Shown here in pieces: positions 34,701 to 45,400 of a stretch of 64,000 bases of DNA (positions within the stretch are counted from its first letter, which is position 1; each line of letters starts with the position of its first letter). Location: NCBI GenBank assembly GCA_947044365.1, contig OX345636.1, positions 55,345,746 to 55,409,745 of the forward strand, written 5' to 3'. The notes beneath the pieces were generated by a model. That model was not told the DNA's origin. It searched no databases and saw only the letters and a list, made by a program, of their open reading frames with translations. Origin of the DNA: Petrosia ficiformis (taxonomy: Eukaryota; Porifera; Demospongiae; Haplosclerida; Petrosiidae). The position numbers and the translations under genes are program-made.

Positions 34701-37579
34701 AGGCATGCACACTTACCATCTGAACCTGCTTTAAGATTTGAACTTGTATATATAGCTATTTCAGTATTATAGTAGTATATATATTATTTTAGAAACACGC
34801 CTATTCATAAATATTGTAATAATTCCCTACGTTATTCTGTGAAGCTCTGAGTTTCAACAGAGTGAGTGAAAAAAATACTTTTCATAAGATAATTGAACTA
34901 TGACAATAAAAATTAATTTTATATATGCATGGCTATATTGACCAACAATATTGGTATACTCATTAACTGTTACAGTATCTGTAATAATTATCTAGGTTGG
35001 AAAATAAACTTTATACATATTATTATTCTTTTGATTGCTGTTGGATACTTCTCATTGACTTGGCTGTATTGGAATTTTCAAGGTACTTAATTATAATCAG
35101 CTCTAAATTAATCATTATTGTAATTTTTAAACCTTTGTTATACAAGTATATTGTAGTACTGAATAATTGTTATGTAAATTGCAATATTTAGCTTGCTCTG
35201 CTGTCAGATCTACAGATATGTCAATCTCAGAAATTTATTTTCAGTTCAATTTAGGTAAATAAAAAATATTATAATGAAGGCTTCTAAAATTAATTTTTGT
35301 AACAAACACCACTTTTAATTATAGTTTTATGTGCTGTTTTACCTGTTTTACTTTTCAAAATAGTGGATACCCCAACTGCTTTCTTTGTGTATTATGAAAT
35401 TCAATCACATAATCACAGAAAGTGTAGAACAATAATAGATCTAGAATATGGCTTGATCCATTTGCTTAATGGAATTTGACCAAAAATATACCTATAATAA
35501 TAATGAATGTGACTATACCTTTTTTTACTTTTTCAAGATGGTATGCAAGTTGTTGGTGAGGAGCATTTTACGATCACTGGAGACAGAGAATACACCTTAG
35601 ATTGGCTTGAATTTGGCCTCCGTATAGAAGTACCTAAAGGAGCTATACCAGCTGGACATACCTCAGATTTACATATAAAAGCCATTATAGCCGGTAATTT
35701 TAAACTACCTGATGATTGTTACTTCGTGAGTGGTATATACCAAATAACCACTTCCAAACCTTTCAAGAAGAACGTTACTCTCCACCTTCAACATGCTGCT
35801 GTTATCGAGTCAGAGGAAGAAGCTTCTTATTTCAGATTTTATTCGGCTGATAGTTCCAATGATCCACCATATGAATTCAAAGAGATGAATGGTGGCTCTT
35901 TCACCCCACATAGCAATTCTTCCACTATTGATTTACAGCATTTTTCATGTCTTGTTGTAGGAGCTAATAAAAGTGTCAATCAACTATTTCTATCTCAGAT
36001 ATTTTACAAATCTAATTCAGCTAAAGCGTGGGATATGAAATTTACAATAACAAAGAATGATCCCGTTTTTGTAAAGGTTAGCCATTTATACCACATCCAA
36101 CCTTTAAAGTAGACATTTCAGATTGTGAAAATGCTTACTTATCAACATTTTCTATTGTAGCATGTTGAGCAGCACTACCGTGAATATTATGCATACGATA
36201 ATTTTCCAGTCAAACTTCAAGAAAATGCAACACATCTGCAATTAAATGCAGTTAGCCATTCCAGTTCTTGGGATGTGTTTGAAGTTATTTCACCGGTGGT
36301 AAGTTTTCATTACTCACATGCAATAAAGCAGTATTTTTTTCTGTATTTATAATCCCATAGATTGAAAGAGAGTGGATAGAAAGTTACAATCCAAATGAGA
36401 CATTTTACATTCCACACTGTACTTACCTATTTGTTTGGCCATCTAACTCTCCTCCTCGTCTTCTTGCAATGGAATTTAAATTAATAGGAGCTGATGGTGA
36501 CAAAAAATTCACATTAGTTGTGCTTAGATATATACAAGGTATAGCAGGGTATTTACTGAGAAACTATATATTTATAATTGTATGAATTTAAAAGTAATTT
36601 TAATGTTACAATACAGTCTGAGAGTGACTGTGGACGTGAACACAATTAATATGCTAAAAGTACATAGAATAATGCCAAATGAAGAAGGGAATATAAAACA
36701 ATGGTGTTAAACAACTGACAGTTTCTGATACAAGACATAACAGTAATCTTACCTTCTGTAGACAAAGAACCAGATACAGAAACAGATGGTACAGGAGGTA
36801 AGTTGGGTAGTACAATGTGTACAATGTTAGATATAAAGTTGTAATAATTCAAATTACACTCATAATTATTCAACACAGTCCAATTGCATATTGGTGCACC
36901 AATATATTTATATAAATTGAACAATACTGTGTACATAAATAGGGATGCAACAATGATTGGATTGGTAATTGGTGTCGGTCGCTATTTCTATTTATATCAG
37001 TATCGGTTATTTGTGAAACATGTGACCGATATAGTAATAAGTGCATGTAGTTTTTCTTGGAATTTTCATAATTATTGAGAAAATAGTGATTTTCACTGAA
37101 CCAAGAGGGTAAATCTCTTAATCGTGCATCACTATTCATAACGGCTATTAAATAGCAGCCATATTATTTTACAGGTATGAATAGCCTATACACATAATAA
37201 TTATTTTGATGAATTAATTTTATTGTAATTTTATTGTAATAAATTTACAGGTCTAATTCCAAATGACGAAGATTTACTAGTTCATTTAGACGTGATAACA
37301 CAAGTAAAGGCATTCTGTACATATTTAAAACTTCCCTCTGAAGATTGTGATGAGATTCACAAGGAAAATCCTACGAATCTGTCAAACCAAAAAGTAGCAC
37401 TACTCATGGCTTGGAGGCATAGAAGTAAACGAACATGGAAGGAATTTATTCGTGCGTTTGCCTTGTTGAAGAAGTGTGACCAGGCAAAAACATTAGCTGA
37501 CATACATTCAGTTTACTTTAATGAAAATTTGATCGCTGACAATCAAGTATTGGAGAAATGTAAAGACATTAATGGCTAA
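25718..37579 (+). CDS. KZD-A: Kelch, coiled coil, ZU5, DEATH-like protein, interrupted by a Gypsy element
   Basis: Exons: 25718-26177, 26224-26381, 26666-26836, 27401-27572, 28191-28519 plus 32812-32817 (split by the retrotransposon), 32874-33015, 33477-33590, 33654-33770, 34283-34432, 35538-36076, 36161-36298, 36361-36538, 36762-36797, 37251-37579. Without the insertion they total 3039 nt in one frame (about 1012 aa from 25718). Kelch repeats (Gly-Gly after hydrophobics, as in KIFYFGGN, LVVLGGLG, WIIVTGGN) cover about 1-320, charged coiled coil about 320-605, and ZU5 about 607-735 (FGLRIEVPKGAIPAGH). The last about 110 residues resemble a DEATH domain (VALLMAWRHRS, TWKEFIRAFALL). The insertion puts a stop nine codons inside the LTR, so this allele should give a truncated product unless splicing bypasses it. 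An in-frame TAG at 25715-25717 precedes the model, and the 5' end and first Kelch blade are missing or elsewhere. KZD-B is its paralogue. Confidence 0.85.
28520..28692 (+). repeat. 5' LTR of the Gypsy element
   Basis: 173 bp, starting TGTAGTAAAATG and ending CAGTCACAACA. Read across the host junction, it adds the residues CSKMNFGLICM to the KZD-A exon and then a TAA stop at 28553-28555. Confidence 0.97.
28717..32622 (+). CDS. Gypsy gag-pol polyprotein, intact
   Basis: One frame encodes Gag and Pol without frameshift. I prefer the ATG at 28717 (about 1301 aa), because the upstream in-frame ATG at 28663 lies inside the LTR. Domains in order: Gag capsid-like region, two CCHC knuckles (CYRCGGNHTANKC and CRACGKLGHIAKVC, about 29308-29405), aspartic protease with DTG at 29620-29628, reverse transcriptase with YLDD at 30457-30468, RNase H (CDASPYGLGAVL near 30902), integrase HHCC (31565-31675) and DDE core (HVDHAGPF, VSDNGTAF, NGLAERAVQ). 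This is the standard Ty3/Gypsy order with integrase last. Every catalytic signature I looked for is present, so the element may be mobilisation-competent. Base composition is richer in GC than the host gene. Confidence 0.96.
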   Translation: MSTHGKISSFNPGHEPWTSYAERLGYYFAANDIVNEAKKKAILLTVCGPTTYQLLKSLLQPISPADKTYSELLDVLSNHFNPTPSPIVQRFKFNSRVRQSGESVATYVAELKLLGEHCGFADRLNEMVRDRLVCGINDPHIQRRLLQESDLTYKRAFEIAQAMEVASRDIHDLQKQSIPTPTVQHLQERRHTKRYTCYRCGGNHTANKCSFLSAECRACGKLGHIAKVCRSKSKKMPKATTGKHKQTSINSVVPNKTPPLTPDPPLHCDGQEAYTLFTLPGKAKPIVLTVKINGSDIPMELDTGASVSIINEQIYRSIFHSTGPLQPTDITLATYTGEALTILGSLNAHVEYQAQSQNLPLLVVQGNGPSLFGRNWLEKIKLDWTSIYSLQESLSVTKLLERHATLFSDKLGALQGPTAQLFINPQARPRYFKARPVPYRLKEKVEMELSRLQELHVIAPVQHADWATPVVPILKKDGTLRLCGDYKVTINQALTPDNYPLPRIEDIFAVLEGGKLFSKLDLSHAYQQIRLHENSKQYTTINTHKGLFEYQRLPFGISTAPSLFQRIMENLLQDLPNVCVYLDDILVSGTSEDHHFQNLDRVLTRLSSVGLTLKHSKCVFASTSVEYLGHIIDSCGLHPSNAKVKAVKEAPAPTTVTELRAFLGLINYYHKFLPNLSTVLAPLHALLRKGAVWTWSKAQVKAFQQVKEVLQSSLLLVHFDSQKPVILSCDASPYGLGAVLAHQMPDGSEKPIAFTSRTLSSAERNYSQLEKEALAIVFSVKRFHQYLYGTHFTLYSDHKPLERLLSESREVPPMASARIQRWSLTLSAYQYTIKHRAGTRMANADALSRLPIPETPQVVPLPGDLSHLVNHLTESIVTASQIKEWTDKDPIISRVRRLIQTGWTISSPSADLAPYYHRHTELSVLDGCLLWGSRVVIPRAGHHIVLNQLHDTHPGISKMKMLARSYVWWPGIDSDIQTKVQTCNVCQYHRPVPCQAPLHPWEFPRQPWTRVHVDHAGPFMGKQFFLLIDAYSKWLEVHIVPSTSSEVTIKKLQEIFASHGIPMQLVSDNGTAFTSHTFQSYMKQHGIKHILTSPYHPSSNGLAERAVQTLKTCLKKLEGSVEARVLRFLSRYRVTPHSTTELSPAELLMGRRLRTSLDLLHPDTSCRVADKQNQGVTNKQLRTFSIGDPVFARNFYGSSKWIPATVVKITGPVSYKVKTASNIVLRRHVDQLRFRYSNSSSTSNEPPLDHDDWPIPTSPTPTSTHITDSQTLPQPNAPVVPTLRRSSRVRNPVIRFSPHLN
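32634..32806 (+). repeat. 3' LTR of the Gypsy element
   Basis: 173 bp, the same by eye as the 5' LTR. It is followed by the CAAAG duplication, six exon bases (AAACTA) and the KZD-A splice donor GTTAGT at 32818. Confidence 0.97.
33067..33129 (+). pseudogene. Lost KZD-A exon (acceptor AG changed to CG)
   Basis: This 63-nt stretch is the counterpart of the functional KZD-B exon 50038-50100 and still has an open frame (EFLKDETQAYKK). The acceptor reads ATTTCG instead of ATTTAG, and the last exon base before GTAAC is A instead of G. Because the neighbouring exons are in the same phase, skipping it keeps the KZD-A frame. Confidence 0.75.
33146..33185. repeat. AC/TA microsatellite
   Basis: Short ACAC and TATA runs in a KZD-A intron. 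Nothing else is seen in this interval. Confidence 0.8.
36941..37140. mobile_element. Probable MITE in the last KZD-A intron
   Basis: The segment starts TAGGGATGCAACAATGATTGG and ends near AATCGTGCATCACTA, roughly inverted. It resembles the TAGGGATG start of the element at 11866. I found no clear target duplication, so the boundaries are approximate. Confidence 0.45.
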
Positions 37580-39204
37580 AGTTGTGAAGTCATATGTTAT
37601 AATTATCATTGTAATGTGATATGTTATTATTATTATTGTAGTCACAATTATACTTTTATTGCTGTTATTGTAGTCATAGTTGTTATTATAATTAATGTAG
37701 CTAGTCATACGTTATTGTAGTGATAAAGTATTTTATTTATAGTTGTAGAGTTTCAGTTGCTATTATAGACAGATGTTTATAACTTATTGATCATAATTAT
37801 TATGATGGTTCTTTTTATCCATGTTAAAGATTATACTGAACATGAGTTAATTGCCATGACAAGAATAAAGTAGACTCGCTCACCTGCCCCATAATTGAGC
37901 TCAGACCTATATGAACACAATAATGGAACTATAACAATTATAATTTAATATAATTATACCAATCTCCATGGTTGTTTGTGATGTACATGAACCCATAAAA
38001 CCTGTTTCAAGTGCCACATATGTTTAATAAACCTCACTGATCTGTTCGTTTTCTATCTATCTCATACAAATTCCACTAACAAAGTGATCTCAAAATACAT
38101 CAGAAATTTGGATATCTCTATTTTAGTTTTTGACCACATTGAGTTATAGTTACAGTAATGGTATAATACTAGCTATATAGCTTCTCATATTTTATTTTAT
38201 TTTTTTAATAAGCTAAAACTTCGTTATGACGTTTATAGTTATTTCATTTTGTAGGGGAGGAGTGTTTACGCGAGAATGTTATGCAGACATGCTATGGTTA
38301 TTATAGCAATTGACAAAGGACATGGGGACTGGAGTTATATTCTCTGGTATGTTCAAACAAACTTATGATCACATTTTTCAAACACTGTAGAAAAGTGACA
38401 TTTAAGTGATTAAACAATGCATAATTATTTACTCTTGCATAGCCTGACCCAACCTTCTTCGTAGTACGTGTTAACACAATAACACTTTCAGTTTCATAAG
38501 GTTGTAATTTTACAACTTCCTGCCAGAAATGAGTATAATCTACTTAATACAATACTGAATTAAACTGCCTGGATCTTTGGTTGTACCACACCCAAAATTA
38601 CTTTAGATTATGAAGGTATACCAATGTGGTGGCAGCATGTCAGCATTGTTTTGTCGAAAACACTCACGCTTTGTTAGATGTCGTTGGGGTTGTGCTTTGA
38701 TTCAAGTGTCCACCAAATGATGCTACTTGGAAGTTAGCATAGAGTACTTAAATATAAATGTAAATAAAAATAAAAAGGCATAGACTTGCTTTCTAGTTAG
38801 TTCTACTGAGAGAATAAAGTGTTTGCTAGCAAACTTGAGGGGATGCTGTGCTTTCAGTAATTGATAAGTAAGGCTAAAGTGAGTGTTAGATTGCTCCAGG
38901 AGGTCGAGAAAGTTACAAAGAACCTGCATTCAGTTGCATCTGTAATAGCCTCACATAGCCTAACCCAACACTCTGCTGCGCGAATTGTCATAACTGAAAT
39001 GTTTTAGAAAAAGCCTGTCTTTTATTTTGATCCTTGTTTAATTTCACGTCTTTTTGTAACTCGATCGAAGTCCCAATGTTGCTATATAGTTCACCAGAAA
39101 TTTGTAAAAAGACAGACAGACAGAACACCTATCTTCCGCTCCGCAAGCAAGCGAGGGTTAATTAATTATTCCATTGTTTTGACCTTTTGACTTTGTCAAA
39201 AAAA

Positions 39205-39288
39205 TAGTCTCGCGTAGCCAGACCCAACCCTCGTCTGTGCGACGCGTCGGGAAGCAGAGGGAGGGTTGGGTCTGGCTACGCGAGACTA
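39205..39288. mobile_element. 84-bp foldback, TAGTCTCGCG family, copy 2
   Basis: The arms TAGTCTCGCGTAGCCAGACC and its reverse complement enclose a short GC-rich loop. The first 19 bp match the element at 25629 except for one base. No target duplication is evident. Confidence 0.8.
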
Positions 39289-40515
39289 CATCCGTAATGT
39301 TGAGCCGCCACATACTATCGCGAGGACGCGCTAAAATTCGGAAGAGCGTCTGGCCTTTAGCATGTCAGAGTGAGTGTGGTTATAATAACTTCGTCGTTGG
39401 TCAAAGGTGAGCATAACTATGTCCTTATTTTTTTAGGGCTGAAGAGAAAGGAACCAGGTTATGTTTGTATACGTAGACTGGAATGATTTGTATCAAACCA
39501 TATGATCAAATTCTGTCTCAAAAAGTGTTTTGCATGGCATGTTCAGAAAGAAGAGTGTTCAAAGCCAAGATCTATGTTGAAAAAAACTAGGCCAGTTTTC
39601 TGGAAACCTCAGCATCCTGTCAAAGCAGAGGTGGATCAAAGCTTGAACTCCACCAATGATTATCAACAATTGATGAATCCAAACTATAATTATCTTCAGT
39701 TAGGTATTTCAACTGTTCTGGGAATATTCCAGCACATTATAGGGAGTTTACTGGATGAGAACTGACTGATAAAAGGAGATGTGACTCCCATTACTAGACT
39801 ATAATGTTGGTCCCACTTGACAGATAACAGAGAGGTCACAGAAGCCATATTCCAAGTCCACCTGCAGAGAGAAAAGTGCATGATGCACAATCTATTTCCA
39901 AGATGCCCCTGTGGTTTGGCAACCATGCATGTACACACCATTAGTAGTCTAGAACATCAATTGGCTGTCTATATCAGTTAAATTTGAAGAACCCTCAACA
40001 AGGTCAATAATTACAGTAAAATTTAATTGACCACAATTAAATAACATTTGTGGGAAATTATGTGAAGCCATGCATGCAAGTGACACAATATCTGATGAGA
40101 AACAAAGGGAATACATCAGAGGTGCCAGAGACATTAAGGAATCCTTTTTTGGTCACAAATTACGTTAAAATACTTTAAAAGGTAGTCTTGAAATTGGCAC
40201 CTACTTTTGTGGGATAAAATGAATTTTGAAATGACTTTAATTTAATTACAGGTAATTATTCCAAACCTTTAAGTTAGTCCAAATTTGCTTTCATCTCACT
40301 TTTCATATTAATGTTTCTACAATCGCTACTTTTGTTAACAATATTAATTATAATAATTATTGGATTGATATAATATGTGACTGCATGTCAGAGTGTTCAC
40401 ACCACCTGGACGGTTATATGCATAAATAAGCAGAACGGATCTCCAGTGAGGTTTTGTAGGTTGGTGGCACTATAGGGGCATTGATTAGGTAAGATTATCT
40501 TGAGTTTTTCTTGCT

Positions 40516-41052
40516 TGCATACACTTCATAAAAATCAAGGTGTAATGTTTGGAGGAAGACCTATTGATGAGACTGGTATACATGGTGTTCATGATCTATA
40601 TATGATTAGCTGTACACACAATACTATAGTGAGTTGATAATTGTTAAGTGTTTACTATTAATAATAGTAATGTTTCCTTATTAATAATATTAATGTTTCC
40701 TTATTAATAATATTAAATATCTTGTGTACAAAATATTTAACAGTTGTGTATTATGATTGAGACCAGACTCTTCCAGTCTAGACACATAATTACACAAGAG
40801 TGAGAAACTTCAATCTAACCCTACATAAGTATAGCTCTTTGTATTTTGATTTATACTGCTGTAAGTACTTATGTAGGGTTATATGGAATTGGTTTGTTTA
40901 ATTTTGGGTCCTATGTTAGCCTTCCAACCTTGTTCGCTGCTTTTTGGGTTTTGACATCCCTACGTCATCCTTCATTTTTATTGAAAATGTTTTTTATTAT
41001 TTTTGCTTTATGCACATAGTTACATAAACTTCCGATTTTATACAACTTCAGT
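40516..41052 (+). pseudogene. Relic duplicate of KZD-B Kelch exon 2 plus intron
   Basis: This segment is a close copy of 43136-43635. It includes the 3' half of the Kelch exon (GVMFGGRPIDETG, VHDLYMIS), the donor ATAGTGAGTTG and the following intron with its foldback repeat. No acceptor-side half of the exon is present, so it is unlikely to be used. It reflects a local segmental duplication, and one arm contains an extra 25-bp tandem step (TAATGTTTCCTTATTAATAT). Confidence 0.8.
40818..41040. repeat. Dispersed CCCTACATAAGTA repeat (also 43385-43640, 58510-58860, 59690-59960)
   Basis: The family is marked by a hairpin around CCCTACATAAG / CTTATGTAGGG, then TTATATGGAA, then TTGGGTCCTA and a T-rich tail. 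Four copies occur in the window. The one at 59690-59960 is inverted, and the one at 58510 has long inverted arms (GACCCAAAATTACACAAAC ... GGGGTCC). Confidence 0.65.
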
Positions 41053-42475
41053 GGGCGCTATAGGTGCATTGATTAGGTAAGGTTATCTTGAGTTAGTCTC
41101 GCTAGTGTCTCTCGGTTTGACGTATGAAAGCAACCATGATGCACACACCATTAGTAGTCAACATCGGTGAAACTTGAAGAACCCTCAACAAATTTAATGA
41201 AGCTGAATTATAGTAAAATTTAATTGACCACAATTAAATTACATTTTTGGGAAATATTTAATATCCTTAATTATAAAACACTTCAAGGCTATGTTATGAT
41301 TAAATATCTCCTTATCTAAACTTACTATATAAGTACACTATGGTATAAAAAAGAAGTTAATTAATTGGCTTCCACTAATTGATTAAACATTTGTTATGAA
41401 AAACAACACATGTGGTCTTATGTGTCGCTCATGTGAGTGGTTATCGTTCTATTCCATTCTAGTCTTTAATACTAACTCGTTTTTTTTTTTCACTTGGAGA
41501 ACATCAGAGAGTTAGAATGCTCTTAATAACATAGTGATGTAGATGTGTATTAAAGATGATGGAACCAGCATGCAATGGCAGATTCAGCTAAGGTCAGTTG
41601 AAGTAGCTCCAACAGAACTCGTCCACCTGCCTACAAATGATAGACCACTCCTACATGAATTTATTAATGCAAACATTAATCAGTTTGCTTCGCACGCCAA
41701 TCTATGCTTCACGTGGACCACCCAATGCCTATGGAAAAGGGATATTGCCCTGTATAATATATTCCTGTGTATAATACATATAATTTATGTTTTATTTCTA
41801 CAAGTAAGAGTTGCATAAAGTTCAGTAGCAAACTCAAGTAGACAAGATACAACAGTAGTTCGGTACTGATGTGACTTCCATCTATTCTTATATGTATTGC
41901 ATTTGAGTTGAGTGACCCTGAGTCTGGATCTGATATACTTAAACTAAATCATGTGATTTTCATGTGATGATGTGTGTCAAATGAAAATTATTATAATTTT
42001 TTTTAGCTGTGTAGTAATTATGATTGTATAGTTTAGTTTAGTAGTTATAATGATTGTTTCGGTTAGTTTTTTGTTCATTGAAAGTTTCAAAATAATCTAT
42101 TTTAACAATATTAATGTGATATTCAACCTGTTTAACTGGTTTATTAAACCTGTTTGATTATTATCTGCCTCCAAATCAATTATAATTATTGTCATTAATG
42201 AAATTACAATAACAATATTCATAACATTCTCACATGATACATGACTGAGCAACCATTGTTGATTCTGTACATACCACAAGGTGTGGCTCTTAAGTTTTTG
42301 TCTCTCTTTATATAATGACTAGTAAGTTATAAACACTTGATACATTACATTAATATGTAGTTATTAATAATCAAGTGCTGGTCTGTGTATTAATAATATT
42401 TTATAACATGTATTTTTTAAATATGTGTATTACTTGTAATGTTATTGTAATCATGTATTGATTGTTTATTATCAG

Positions 42476-45400
42476 GTGAATATCAGTTGGGATGGAGGAG
42501 TGAACACTCAACTGTAGTCATTAATAATATCTTATATTGCTGGGGAGGAAACCAGGAGGAGCTTCCTTATGTCCATGACAGTGAAGAGAAGCGAAAAATA
42601 ACATCTTCTATTGATTTATTCCATTTACAAACTTTCGCATGGGAGAGGAGGTCTACTACAGGTGCTCTACCTGTAGGAGTGTTGGGCTATGCTTGTACTA
42701 CCATAGACAATAATATCTTCTTCTATGGTGGTAATTGTAAACCTGATGATTGCTATCATAATAACTTATACGAACTCAACCCTTTTAATAATTGGAGGGA
42801 GGTGGTTAACAGTACTCCTCATAATGTACCAATGAAAAAGATCTACTGTGGAATGATATCATTCAAAGTTAATGGAGAATATAATTTATTAGTTTTAGGA
42901 GGATATGGACCAGTACCAGTCACTACACACTCCCATTCCCAGTATATTTCTTCTCCTGACAGACCAAATCACTGTATCACAAATGAAGCACACATCATGT
43001 GTGTTACTACATCACCAGGTATGACATCACTCACATTATGTATTACATCATAATGATGTCCTGTATTTTCTTCAGGTCAATGGATAGTACCTGTAATAAC
43101 AGGTACTCGTCCACCACCCTGTTATGGATTTACTATGCATACACTTCATAATAATCAAGGTGTAATGTTTGGAGGAAGAACTATTGATGAGACTGGTAGA
43201 CATCGTGTTCATGATCTATATATAATTAGTTATACACACAATACTATAGTGAGTTGATAATTGTTAAGTGTTTACTATTAATAATAGTAATGTTTCCTTA
43301 TTAATAATATTAAATATCTTGTGCATAAAATATATAATTATATTAACAGTTGTGTATTATGATTGAGACCAGACTCTTCCAGTCTAAACTTCTACATAAG
43401 TACAGCTCTTTGTATTTTGATTTATAGTGGTGTAAGTGCTTATGTAGGGTTATATGGAATTGGTTTGTTTAATTTTGGGTCCTATGTTAGCCTCCCAACC
43501 TTGTTCGCATGCTTTTTGGGTTTTTTGACGTCCCTACATCTTCCTTCATGTTTATTGAAAATGTTTTTCATTATACTTGTGCATATGTGCTTAATGCATG
43601 TAGTTACATAAACTTCAGATTTTATACAACTTCAGTTAAAAATGTGAAGCACTACTGTTTAATGACTGTCTTAATTAGAATGTTCTAGGTAGTTCTCTTA
43701 GTTTTTCAGATCTCCTGCCCCTTCTCCGACGTAAAACTGACAGTTCGGGGTTGCTCTGGAGAGGGCATCTGCATTTGCATTTACTTTGCCCAGACAGTGG
43801 ACCACAATAAACTGGAAAGGTTATATGGCTAGGCTCCATCTAACCAGCCTCGGGTTGTCAGTCATTTGCCTATCCAGCCATTCTAGGGAGCGATGATCTG
43901 AGTGTACCTCAAATGGTTTCCTTAGTACACTGTAATAATGAACTGGTTATTTTAACCCTCATTTGGTTACAGGAGTTTCATTATGTTTTTGAAGTATAAA
44001 TTATTGTAAATTTCATTCAATTATCTGCCGAGAACAACGTTATTTGTTGACAAATTCCGTAACTTCATACTTGTAATGGCAAATAAAAAATAAATTTTTA
44101 AATATAAGATATATACATGTATATATTTATATACACAAATGTTAATATAAGTACAAAGTTGTGGAATTTGTCAACAAATAACTTTGTTTTCCACAGATAA
44201 TTGAATGAGAATTTACAATAATAACTTATGTCTCAGAAGCATAATATTTATTATCAATAAAGCATTGAAACTCCTGTAACCAAATGAGGGTTAAAATAAC
44301 CAGTTCATTTTTGCAGTGTAAGTACATACTGAAATTCTGCATTCCCAACTTTATTGCAAAACATTCCTCCTTGATTGTCGAGTAGCGTTCTTCATGGGGG
44401 AGCAGCTTTTTGCTGAAATAAACTAAAGGATAGTCAGTGCCATCATCATCCCTTTGGCTTAGAACTACTCCAATTCCTCTCTCAGAGGCATTGGTCTGTA
44501 AGATAAACATCCTTGTAAAATCTGGACATCGAAGAATAGGCTGTTCACATAATAGTTCTTTGATCTTTTGAAATGCCTCATTATGTTTGTTAGCCCATTG
44601 TACTTAGGTGATTTCCGCTTCACCAGGCCTGACAGCGGTGCTGCAAGAGTGGAGAAATTCTTTACAAATCGATGATAGTAACCTGCTAAACCCAGAAATA
44701 TTCTCACTTCCTTCTTAGTGGTGGGTATGGCAAAATCTCTAACTGCTTCTATCTTTGACCTCTCTGGAATAATCTTCCCTTGTCCCACTCGGTGGCCTAA
44801 ATAGATACACTTCGCTTTACCAAATTGACACTTAGTACGTTTTGCAGTTAGGCCTGCTTCTTGCAATGATTGTAGCACAGCTGCTATGTGTTTAATGTGG
44901 TCCTCCCAATTTCTACTATAATAGATGATGATGTCATCCAGGTAAGCTGCACTATTAGACTCATGTCATTTGAGAACCTTGTCCATCAATTGCTGGAAGG
45001 TACCAGATTCTCCACTTAGTCCGAAGGGCATTCTCGTAAATTGGTACAAGCCATAAGGTGTCACAAAGGCCGTCTTGTCCCTGGCAGACTTCTTCATCAT
45101 CACTTGCCAATAGCCCTTGGCCAGATCTAGGGTGGTTAAGAATCGTGCTTATCCTACAGGATTCAGGAGAACTTCTATCCTTGGCATTGGGTATGGTTGC
45201 ATTTCAGATACTGCATTTAGTCTTCTGTAGTCAACGCACAACCTGAGGGACTTATCTTTCTTCCGTCCAAGTACAATTGGCAAGGCCCATTCACTATTAG
45301 ACTCCTCCATAATCCCTGCATTTAACATCTGTTTCAGTTCCTGTTTAACTTCTTCTCGATATGCATAAGGAATTCTTTAAAGTGGTTCCTTAATTGGTGA

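Larger units (their letters stand above)
37580..42475. other. Spacer between KZD-A and KZD-B, with duplicated fragments
   Basis: No complete gene is supported. A GC-richer, CpG-containing stretch at about 39290-39410 (ATCGCGAGGACGCGC) could hold the KZD-B promoter or first exon, but I could not join it in frame. Repeats present: diverged AGCCTGACCCAACC words at about 38443 and 38957, a foldback at 39205-39288, a copy pair 39928-40060 / 41140-41260, a copy pair 40463-40512 / 41053-41100, and the Kelch-exon relic at 40516-41052. The frames 39502-39765 and 41543-41818 have no recognisable similarity. Confidence 0.5.

Noticed and set aside
39370..39420. ATGTCAGAGTGAGTG as first exon of KZD-B
   Set aside because: Splitting at GTGAGT leaves two bases of a codon, whereas the exon at 42476 needs one. 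An extra exon would be required and none was found.
41543..41818. 91-aa plus-strand frame upstream of KZD-B as a first exon
   Set aside because: There is no similarity to the Kelch N-terminus, and no donor gives the single-base phase needed by the exon at 42476.
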